Origin: Doris montereyensis
Lineage: Eukaryota; Mollusca; Gastropoda; Nudibranchia; Dorididae
Length of the DNA stretch: 64,000 bases
Assembly (NCBI GenBank): GCA_037039925.1
Contig: JAXRKP010000468.1
Span: 27,501-91,500 of the forward strand
Direction of reading: 5' to 3'
Position 1 is the first letter of the stretch. Every line of letters starts with the position of its first letter. This document shows positions 55,261 through 64,000 of this stretch, piece by piece. Below the pieces are notes generated by a model, which saw only the letters and a program-made list of their open reading frames with translations, was not told the origin of the DNA and ran no database searches. A program made the position numbers and the translations under genes.

Positions 55261-57376
55261 GATTAACACAAAACACCAACAGTACAGAGAACTAAGATCC
55301 TCTGTTGAATAAACATGATGGAAATTGAGGTATATTATACATGTCTGTGGTTGTGAATTTTTTCGTTATTTGAAAATTAATTTGCCTAAGTTTACTTTAT
55401 ATTATAATGCATAACAAAATGTACTTGATCCACCAGTGATCTGCTTAGCTGACTCTGCAAACACTTCCTAAATACTTGAATGTCTTGCGCATCTGGGTGC
55501 CTGCTGCGTCATTACTTATGTCTACATATTGTTTTGAGAAAACAAAAGATAGAAACAAAGTGCAGAATGAGACAGTACGTAATATTTACATTTCACGATC
55601 CGGAGAGCTTTTGAGTAGATGGGAACAAGTGATGTGTAAATTCCTATGTCCTCTTACATAGTTACATGCTGTTTGATATGAATGTTTGATACTAACAAGA
55701 CATGGATCAGGAACATTTTCATTTTGGATTTTTTTAAAATTGTCGTCATGCTGTAGTATATGATACTTGAACGATTCGTTACAATAAAAAAAATTTAACA
55801 TGCAAACGTCTGTTCATATAACCTTGGGTTAAAGTTTTGTAATCTATGGAATAAGGCCTGACAAAGTAAAATGGATCCTCAAGCAATATTCATTGTTGCG
55901 GTGACATCTCAAATCATATCAGCAAAAGATGTTGTGAGTAGACTACTGATTCAGCAACTGCTCAATTATACTACACCGAATCGTCCCTTGAGCTTTATCT
56001 TTTTTTTCTTTTTCTTTTTTAAGCTTTCACGTTCACTTATTGGATGCTTCAGTTATGAGATGTAATTATCTTGTACTTGTAGTTAGTGTCTGTGTACTTA
56101 TTCCCAGTGTAGACTCACCACAACGGGATCATGTCAACTATAACTTTTTTCCATGACATCCAACAAATAGACCTTCCTGATTTTTTATTTTAACGATTAA
56201 ATATTAACTTTTAAAAATCGATTATTGTCATTTCTGATGCACATTCCCATGGTGAGATTTAACATTTTAGACTTGATGAGTAATAAGTAGTACATGTAGT
56301 ATATAAGTTGATGTTGAATCTGCAGGATCATGTATTTTCTCCTTAGATTTTTTTTTCACACTGGTTTTGGCATAATTACAACATCTGTGACTATGACCTA
56401 TGCCTGTTAATGTCAGGTTATACAATTATCTTTTGTTTTTATTAATGTCATGAATCATTGTGGGGGAGAAAAAAAAGGGGGGGGAGGGGGGGGAAAATTA
56501 CTCATCTTGGTACATGTAAAATGATACGTTTATCTGAATTTTACAAATAAATAGATAATTGAAACTTAAATTATGTCAATATAAGATCAATTTATTTCAT
56601 AAAAAATTTATTTACCATGAAATGACTTTCATAATTAACTTATTGCAGATTTACATTCATTTGTCTTTAACATTAAAATTTGACCCCATTGTAAGGAGGA
56701 GAAAAAAGTAAAGAAAGAAAAAGAAGGCAACTGAGAGCCCGAAATGTTATTGTTATGGCCTTAAACTTAAAATCAAAAGTTTGTAAATGTTGTTTTCTTA
56801 ACCCATGGGTGTTAACACATTGACAAGTTTAGTAATCAGTCTAAATTTAACACAATAAATTATTTGATGATACATATATAGGAACTTCTTTCTTTCTAGG
56901 AACCTGTACCTTTGTTTTCTTTGTTAAGTCAGGACTGTCGACTTTATTTATCTCTCTTACTCTTAGTCTTACTCTCACTCAGGTATTGCATTGCTTTACA
57001 TATTTTAATTTTTAGTGACACCTGCTGAGTGAAAGAGGATTATTTATCTTTACATAAATACATGCACATTGTATCAATTGTTTTCTTATTTTGTTTCTCA
57101 TGATGATGTTACATATAATTGTTAAGAAGAAGCAGCAGGATTTCACAAGTGTATGTCTTCTGAAGCTACAAACTAAGATGGTTGTGTAAACATAACATTT
57201 TATGGGCTTGCATGTATCTATGATTAGCTAGCTTTTTTGATTAAGAGAAAAAATGTTTCTGTCAAAATGTCAATACTGTCATTTCCTAATTTCCTTCAAT
57301 GTGAAAAGGAATGTAATTAATTAATTATAGTATTTTTCTGATTCTCATTTTGGCGTAGTTTGAAATACTCATAGTT

Positions 57377-57399
57377 ATATATATATATATATATATAAT
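57377..57399 (+). repeat. (TA)n microsatellite
   Basis: About eleven TA units. Confidence 0.9.
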
Positions 57400-57624
57400 A
57401 TGCCCTGGTGTTTATGTTACTGTAGTTCTGGTTGGGGTTGTTCATCATTGTGCAATATTTAATGACCACAAAGCAAGGTTTTCTATATGTTTGTAAATAA
57501 AAGACATAGCATCTAGCCAAATGCTGCAACTTTCCTATCAAGTTCTATGAGACTGCATCTGTGTTTTCTTTGTTGGTTTGTTGTTGCTTTTTCTTTTTGT
57601 GTCTATATTTTCTCCTTGTTTCTT

Positions 57625-57990
57625 TCATGGGTGGTTGGTGGGTGCTGTTAGTAGGTCCTATTTCTTTACTTCCATTTTTTGACATGTCTTGCATCTTGCT
57701 GTTCATGTTGGTTAGCGAGCACTACTGGTAGGTCCTACTTCTTTCCTCCTTTTACTTTTACTCTTTCACTTCTCTTTTATTCATCTTGCTGTTTCCTTTT
57801 AATTCACCCTGAGATCGCCACAATGGTGGATGAGGAAAATTTCATATAAAAAATCTTGCTGTTTCCTCATTAATTCACCCCAAGATCAACACATGGTGGA
57901 CAGGATAAATGTTAAGGAAACAAATGTCTTGCTGTTTCCTTTTAATTTTAATTCATTCTGGTGGACGGTAAATTCTAGTGAAGCAAGACA
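57625..57990 (+). repeat. Dispersed short repeat, family A, several copies in tandem
   Basis: GGGTGGTTGGTGGGTGCTG begins a full unit; a second head (TGGTAGGTCCTACTTC) and three CTTGCTGTTTCCT cores follow at about 57786, 57855 and 57931. The densest cluster of this repeat in the window. Confidence 0.8.
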
Positions 57991-58720
57991 AACGATTTTC
58001 CTTGCTTTGCTTTTAGTTTTATGTATAGATATTTAAACCGACAACATCACAGCAGAATTGTGCATAATGTATAAATGACAATATGGGGCAGGAGGCTCTT
58101 GTTTACATTAATTAGAGCTAAGTGAGTCATGTAACTTTATAATAATAGATTGGGTTGTTTTTCTTAAATGCTGACAAAACTAACTACATCATTCTAATGA
58201 AAAGAAATTCAAGTAAAGTGCTTACACTTGCAGTCAGAGATTCACTTTAAGTTCTGGCTTGGGCATGCCCTATCGTACCTGCATTTTCAGATAAAAATAA
58301 CTTTATAGCTCAGGGAAGGCTGCTTAAAGATTGCAATGCCTCTGAAAGGCCTTCATAAACTTGCACTTAGTTTAAATTGTATATCGACAGTGAAAATCAT
58401 AAACAGTAAGTCCAATTTCGGATGTTTTGAAAAAATTTAAGAAAATGATGCGCATTTTCATCTATTTTCACAGACATGCACCGTTTGCAAGCGCAAAAAA
58501 ATAGATCCAATTGGGCTACACGAATTGCTCATATGGTTATTATACAGGTTTTTATTGGTTCTTGTGCCACGAAATCCTTACTAGATGAAGCATAGGGGCT
58601 TCCTAATGTTAAAAAAACAAGAGAGAGAAAAGGTGTTACTAATTTTAGACATACACGGCTTGCGACTTTCACTGTCGATAATCTCTCCCTGGATCTTGAT
58701 CTATCCAAAAAAATATGGTA
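57991..58720. other. Intergenic, no supported gene
   Basis: Nothing recognisable beyond short frames. Confidence 0.4.
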
Positions 58721-59384
58721 CAATCAACTGCGGTTTATCGCAACTCAGTCAATCGCAATTTCCGCTTAATCACAACTTTTCCCAAGTAACAGTTTTAATT
58801 CTATGTAAAAGTCACTGGTTAATCGCAATTCACTTCAGATAATCGCAATTCTGGCTACACCTTGCCTCAGATTTTATTTCAGCTTTTTTTCTAATTTTAC
58901 ATTTTGCCAAACGATGCTCGTATGTCTCCGCTGTTACTACCTAACCGTAATGATACAATGGCTTTAGATTGATTGTGGGTTCAGCAGACAGTAAAAGTAA
59001 AAGGCCCATAGAGTTGAGTCAGACAGATGGGCAACGTAGTATTGTACAGTAAGATAAGTAACAAATGACTTTTCCCAGCCAATAACTTAAGTTGAATAAG
59101 CTGAGGGGCAGCTGACCACGACCATTCAGATCAAAGGGATTACTGTAGTATGCTTTGCTGGCTATGAAGTTTCTGTTTGAAGGCATACAACTTTGACACA
59201 GATGAGAATATTCATGGCGGTCAATGAAACTTAGAAGGTCAAGTTATATAAGCAAAAAGTATTGCAACAGATATACCTAGTCATTAAGTGCTGAAATGAC
59301 CCAAAATACTGGGCCCACAGTGGAATCCGGTTTATTGCGACAATTTTGGCACTCTCGTCGTGTTGCAATTAACTGAGTCAACTG
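58721..59384. mobile_element. Possible pogo-like MITE, 0.66 kb
   Basis: TA precedes CAATCAACTGCGGTTTATCG on the left; on the right the reverse complement begins CAGTTGACTCAGTTAATTGC and is followed by TA. The ends match at about two thirds of 24 positions. AATCGCAATT words recur near the left end and a CAGTGGAATCCGGTTTATTG block lies at 59320. No transposase. Confidence 0.4.
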
Positions 59385-59461
59385 TATTACAAAATTGTGC
59401 AAAGGAGTTGAGGGCAGTGAGGTGAATCAAAAGAGAAAGCAGTTGAATTTGATTGAGAATC

Positions 59462-59467
59462 TTTATT
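59462..59467 (-). promoter_or_regulatory. Candidate poly(A) signal of the unrecognised gene
   Basis: AATAAA on the minus strand about 31 bases after the stop at 59498. Implies a very short 3' UTR. Confidence 0.4.
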
Positions 59468-59497
59468 AAATAAATGTAAGTTTTGTTATCATCAATT

Positions 59498-59632
59498 TCA
59501 TTCATGGGTCATTTCAAGGATCTTGAGTTTTTCTGTCAAACCTTCAACTACGGTTCGTAACTGTTCTGGTTTTGCATGGAACAAGGTGAATAGCTCTCTT
59601 TCTTTATCTTGAAAGCGATTTTCTTTCAAGGA
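59498..59632 (-). CDS. Unrecognised gene, last exon
   Basis: Forty-four codons plus stop after a TTTGCAG acceptor. Charged, Leu-rich, predicted helical. Confidence 0.5.
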   Translation of the reverse strand, partial: SLKENRFQDKERELFTLFHAKPEQLRTVVEGLTEKLKILEMTHE

Positions 59633-62045
59633 CTGCAAATAAAGCGAAAAATATGATTCTATTACACTTACACAAAGAAACTTAACTTTCAAAATTTAAA
59701 CAATGCAACTGGTCTTAGCATGTTTAGTATTATTATAGTGCAGAAAATTATTTTTTTAAGTTTGAAATAATGACATGGTCTTATATGACAAAAAATAGCA
59801 TGTTATTGGTGAGCAAAATTTTCAGAATCAAGGCTCCATTACTCTTAAAGGGGAAGGGGGAGGGGGCTGGACTGGCGAGTTTTAGACCAAACGGTTGATT
59901 TCCTGTTCTTTGCATATTCGGGTAGAACGATTATTTATCTACAACTTCATGGTAGAAAATTGTCCATATGACGTAAATATATTTTTTTACAAAATATTTT
60001 GTAGGCGAGGGTAGGTAAAAACAATCAAAATTTTGACGTAAATTACCCTAACACTGACAGAAAATGGCAGTAAAAAAACGTATATTGGCGGCTAATCGCC
60101 AAATATGGCAATGACTTTAACCTAGTTTCTGCCGTCACCGATTGACGGGTCTGCCCATCGCTGTGTGATATAAGAGGCGTCGTGCGTCAATGTGTATGTA
60201 AACACGCGCACAAGCATAGGATATAGAGGAAAAAAACAAAGAACTTGTCTTTTCGACATCTGTTTTCACAACAGTGCACATCTAAACCTAGATTTATAAT
60301 TCTATTTACATAAGTAACAATGCCAGAGACTGTCAAAAAAGTAAGGGGACTGTTACAACAAGGGAAACCCGTCTGAAGCATTTGTTTTGTGTTATTTTCT
60401 GTTGATTTTTTTACTCGCATTTTTCTCGAAATGTCGTTTTTTCACACTAAAATTCTATCTCCTCCGCCATTTACCGAACGATGTGTATTATATTTGGCAC
60501 ACATGTTCTTCTTGTCAATGTTAATAGAATGACATCGTTTTTAAAAATATAAATTGTAAACATTTTAAGAATTATTTTTTTTGTAATAAAAATGCCGTTT
60601 TTGTACATTTATATAAAAAAAACTATCCAAAATATCGAAAAAACCGGGGTCACTCGTTAGATATTGAATGGAAAAGACAATCTGCACAGGTTTTGAGTGA
60701 TTTTATTCATAACTAAGGGAGGAGATAAGATTTTGAAAATTGAGTCAAAATCCAAGATGGTGGCCGTTTCTATGGCAACCAAGGATGCTACAACCTTTTC
60801 AAAAGCATTTTTTTTACTTCAGGTGGACCCAACCCCCCCCCCCCCCGGCCTTTTTTTTGCTTTATATTTAGCTAGTGCCATATCCACTGATCTTGGAAGT
60901 ATGGGAAGAACATAATATTACATTTTATAGTCAGCCTTTCTAAATATAATTAATTATTGTAATCATGTACATGGAGTAGATGGAGACCATGTGCATGAAA
61001 TTGCAAAATCTTTGTCCATCTGCAATAGACACTAGATCTAGCATAAATTTTCACTGAAACCATATTAGTACAGTCAACACTGCAAATAAGCAGTGTTCGG
61101 GAGAAGACTGGAGCGTGCTTGAGGTTAAAATACAGATACATGTATGAATTGCTTCCTTTTGCACATTTGTTTGGTCCGCCCACTAATATTAATACAAAAT
61201 ATTTAGACCAATAAAAACATCCCATGCCTTTACAATTTATAGTGAGTACATGGTATTGTTGCCTCATTTTGTGGCTCATGACACTGCAAGCATTAGACAG
61301 TCGGGTAGGGAGACTGCACCTTGGCATACACATTGTACTGTTAACAAAGTGACCAGGTAAACTCAAGGCCTGAGGCAATGCACGCAACATACACCTTTGC
61401 ATGTATCCAGATCCAACTAATCTTACAGATAGTTAGATTCTATCGGTTAAGTTACAAAACCATGCATGTGAGGCATTTTCTCACGATCTTGGTGATCCAG
61501 ACATTGCCATTTTATGTAATTTATTAGAGTCATGCCATGAATTGGAGTGCTTAAAACCGAAGTGACTGCTTATACGCTTGTAGTTTACATAGCAAAACAT
61601 TGGTACAAGTCAGCTTGTGCGCTTTTAGTCCGAAGCATGTTTCAGGACGGCATGCTTATAGATGGCGCCAACTGTAATGTGATCTCCACGTTTTCATGTC
61701 TCCGATAGCACTAGGTGCAGTATACTTCCTGGCATTAATCATAGAGGGTGGGTTGTTTTACAGGAAGCAGTCCCCATAAATTGCTTTAAGCCAATACCAA
61801 GATTCAAACCCTTAGCCTCCACCATGCAAGGCTCACACTTATCAAAAGATGGACCAGCAAAACATACCTTTTTCTTTGCATTAACATCGCCGATGACACC
61901 TTCTATATCAGTCATTAGAGAGGAAACTGCAGATTTCAAGGATGATAAAACAGCTTGAACATTTGGCGGAGACAAACTAGGAGGTCCTGAAGACGTACTT
62001 GAACCATGGTAGAGTGAGGCTTCGCATTCATCAACGCAATTTTCT
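59498..62045 (-). CDS. Unrecognised helical protein, 3' two exons
   Basis: Two minus-strand exons join in phase 0. Exon 62045-61868 reads ENCVDECEASLYHGSSTSSG, PPSLSPPNVQAVLSSLKSAV, SSLMTDIEGVIGDVNAKKK; exon 59632-59498 reads SLKENRFQDKERELFTLFHA, KPEQLRTVVEGLTEKLKILE, MTHE and TGA. Both sites of the intron are GT-AG (donor GTATGT, acceptor TTGCAG). A proline/serine linker is followed by amphipathic helix, probably coiled coil. Upstream exons are not found, so the start is unknown; the upstream acceptor TATACAG leaves an earlier exon implied. I do not recognise the family. Its reality rests on splice signals, phase and coherent composition. Confidence 0.5.
59867..60802 (+). repeat. Duplicated 0.94-kb repeat, copy 1 (uninterrupted)
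   Basis: Shares long blocks in the same order with 62263-63492, for example TTTGCATATTCGGGTAGAAC, TTTTGTAGGCGAGGGTAGGT, TGTTAATAGAATGACGTCGT-type and CACAGGTTTTGAGTGATTTT. Lies in the intron of the unrecognised gene. No terminal inverted repeat or coding domain is recognised, so the type is open. Confidence 0.85.
60833..60846 (+). repeat. Poly-C tract
   Basis: About 14 C. Confidence 0.85.
60847..61867. other. Intron of the unrecognised gene, remainder
   Basis: No exon found. A tRNA-like block on the minus strand near 61790-61835 (AAGGGTTTGAATC) may be SINE-derived. Confidence 0.35.
61868..62045 (-). CDS. Unrecognised gene, penultimate exon
   Basis: About 59 codons between a TATACAG acceptor and an AAAAAG/GTATGT donor. 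An in-frame stop just upstream of the acceptor supports the exon boundary. Confidence 0.5.
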
Positions 62046-62262
62046 CTGTATATTTATAAGCACACGGGATGGAGAGGACGAGTATGATAAGATAAGAAGA
62101 AAAAAGTAAACTCAACTGAATAACATTACAATAACAAGATGTACTCTTTAAGAAACACATTTTCCTTCCTCAGAGATTGACATACCATATATACATAGAC
62201 TACTGTATATACATAGACCGTATTTATTCATTGTGATTATTCAAGGAATTATATTAAGGGGA
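62046..62262. other. Upstream of the unrecognised exon
   Basis: No further exon seen. Confidence 0.4.
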
Positions 62263-63492
62263 CATTGGCGAGTTTGGGAGATTGGCAAGTTTGGGACCAA
62301 AATGTTGACTTTCTGTTCTTTGCATATTCGGGTAGAACGATCATTTATCTACAAGCGTATGGCAACAAAATGTCCATATGACGTATATTTTTTTTATGCA
62401 AAATATTTTGTAGGCGAGGGTAGGTAAACACAGCCAAAATGTTTATGTAAATGACCCTAACACTGACCGAGAAGATTAGCACTGAAAACCCCTCTAGCGG
62501 TGACTAATCGCCAATGTGGCAACACAGGTCTTTTGCTTGGCTTTCGAGAACACAGCGTGTCGATTGGCCGAGTGCTTTGGGACATAAGAGGTGAAAGCCA
62601 GTGTTGCACATATGTAAACACACGCACAAGTATAGGAATAGAGGGAAAAAACAAAACGCTCGTCATCTTGACGGCTGTTTTCACAGCAATACACATCTAA
62701 ACCTTGTTTTACAATCCTCTTTACATAAACAACAATGCCATGGACTGTCGAAAGAGTAAGGGGGCTGCTACAAGAAGGGCAACCCGTCTGAAACGTTTGC
62801 TTCATGTTATTTTCTTTTCATTTCTTTACTTGCATTTTTCTCGAAATGTAGTTTTTTTCAAACTAAAATTCTACATGTATCTCCTCCGTCATTTACCGAT
62901 TGATTTGTATAATATTTCGCATGCAGGTTGCTCTTGTCAATGTTAATAGAATGACGTCGTTCTTAAAAATATCTTGTAAACTTGGTGATTTTTTTATTTT
63001 TGGTAATAAAATGTCTAAGAAATAGCTAAATCAGTATACAGTGCTAAAGCCCAAGGTAAAAGACCAAAAGGCAAGCCTCGGAGAAAGCAGGAAGAAGATG
63101 TAAAAGAGGCATTGAAGAATAGAAATTTAACATTTTTGGAAGGAAACAGAAAATGCCAGGCCAGGGCATCCTGGAGAAAGATCATCTCGGGCATCTGAAC
63201 CCATACACCGAAAAGTAGAATGGGAACTGATAAAGAAAGAAAGAAAGGTAATAAAAATGCCATTTTTGCGTATAAACAATGCTATTTTCAAAATTTCATT
63301 TTTTAAAACTATCCAAAATATCTACAAAACCTGACGTCATGCTTTAGATAGTGAATGGAAAAAACGATCTGCACAGGTTTTGAGTGATTTTATTTATAAC
63401 TAAAAGAGGAGATACAGATTTTGAAAATTGGGTCAAAATTCAAGATGGCGGCTGTTTCCTTGGCAACCCAGGACGCTACAAACTGTTCAATG
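62263..63492 (+). repeat. Duplicated 0.94-kb repeat, copy 2 (split by a LINE)
   Basis: Homologous over its length to 59867-60802 but interrupted at 63014-63246 by a LINE 3' end. Divergence between the copies is clearly visible throughout, so this is an old repeat, not a recent duplication. Confidence 0.85.
63014..63246 (+). mobile_element. 5'-truncated LINE copy (233 bp) with target-site duplication
   Basis: Contains only the C-terminal basic segment (YSAKAQGKRPKGKPRRK), the 3' UTR and a (GAAA)n tail of the same family as LINE copies 1-3. GGTAATAAAATG at 63002-63013 and GGTAATAAAAATG at 63247-63259 flank it; the intact site is GTAATAAAAATG in repeat copy 1 near 60586. Confidence 0.93.
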
Positions 63493-64000
63493 ATATAGGA
63501 TGAATATATTTTGACAGTTACTCACATATATACTAAAATCAAAAACTTTAACTCAAAAGCAAAAATAATAATTTCAGGAGAAACTTTGATATGTGCCAAT
63601 CATGTGAGATTTAAGTGTGTAGGTATATACATTGGAGGGGAGGGAATCTTATTTTGAAAATATTCTTGGCAGTAGAAAACAACAAGTAATATCCTTTAGA
63701 GAGATGATTAATAATATCATATCAGTGTACTCAGCAGAAACTGTTTCTCTATGTGATAATGGCCATCAATGATGGGCAGACTAGTCTGTCATTAAAGTTG
63801 TAATTAGATCTAAGGTTTCTTGACAAAAGGTTTATAAATGTGTCCATATTCACCTCACTATAAAAAAAATTTAAAAATTGAAATGGACAACACCCTAACA
63901 CGATATGTCAATAACTTCCTTTGATTTAAGATATAACCCCATTCTTTTTTTTTTTTTAAAACCCATATATAAGTGATTTTGAAACTGGTAAGTTGAGGAA
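63493..64000. other. Intergenic, no supported gene
   Basis: AT-rich with a run of T near 63945. Nothing recognised. Confidence 0.4.

Larger units (their letters stand above)
53685..57614. other. Intergenic, no supported gene
   Basis: AT-rich, with only short frames. A tRNA-like repeat (54960-55260), poly-G near 56478 and a TA tract at 57377-57399 are listed or noted; I see nothing else. Confidence 0.45.

Noticed and set aside
60319..60377. 18-codon MPETVKKVRG peptide as a transposase start
   Set aside because: Too short and ends at the same TGA in both repeat copies; kept only as part of a low-confidence finding.

Overview
This window looks like a stretch of an AT-rich invertebrate animal genome, probably a mollusc or other lophotrochozoan. 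Genes are split by GT-AG introns, repeats are dense, and the two recognisable proteins are metazoan orthologues. The species guess rests on repeat style and protein similarity only.

Layout. 1-10189: intergenic sequence with a LINE C-terminal relic (325-486), a nearly full-length LINE with target-site duplications (2343-5684), a hAT-like terminus and several purine microsatellites. 10190-18230 (minus): TFB1M, mitochondrial rRNA dimethyladenosine transferase 1, five exons, with a LINE copy in intron 4. 18231-19915: head-to-head intergenic gap. 19916-52699 (plus): GAK, cyclin-G-associated kinase (auxilin family), 25 exons covering kinase, PTEN-like, C2, clathrin/AP-2-binding linker and J domain. 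Its introns hold a 1.7-kb TIR element, a 1.1-kb (CT)n array, a 3.4-kb LINE, a TTAA-flanked element and several SINE-like repeats. 52700-59497: 3' flank with repeats and a pogo-like element. 59498-62045 (minus): two exons of an unrecognised helical protein, on either side of one copy of a duplicated ~0.94-kb repeat whose second copy (62263-63492) is split by a 5'-truncated LINE.

The two recognised genes act separately: TFB1M in mitochondrial ribosome biogenesis, GAK in clathrin uncoating. The most notable result is that both genes need small frame corrections at nine places, always at a short homopolymer, plus one in-frame stop in the GAK kinase domain. With the corrections, exon phases close exactly (1365 and 361 codons). 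That fits consensus errors in the assembly better than decay of two neighbouring intron-bearing genes, but polymorphism or pseudogenisation is not excluded.

The most interesting mobile DNA is one LINE family (RTE-like by inference). Its long copies start with a tandem array of ~65-69-bp monomers and its 3' ends finish in a GAAA-type microsatellite.
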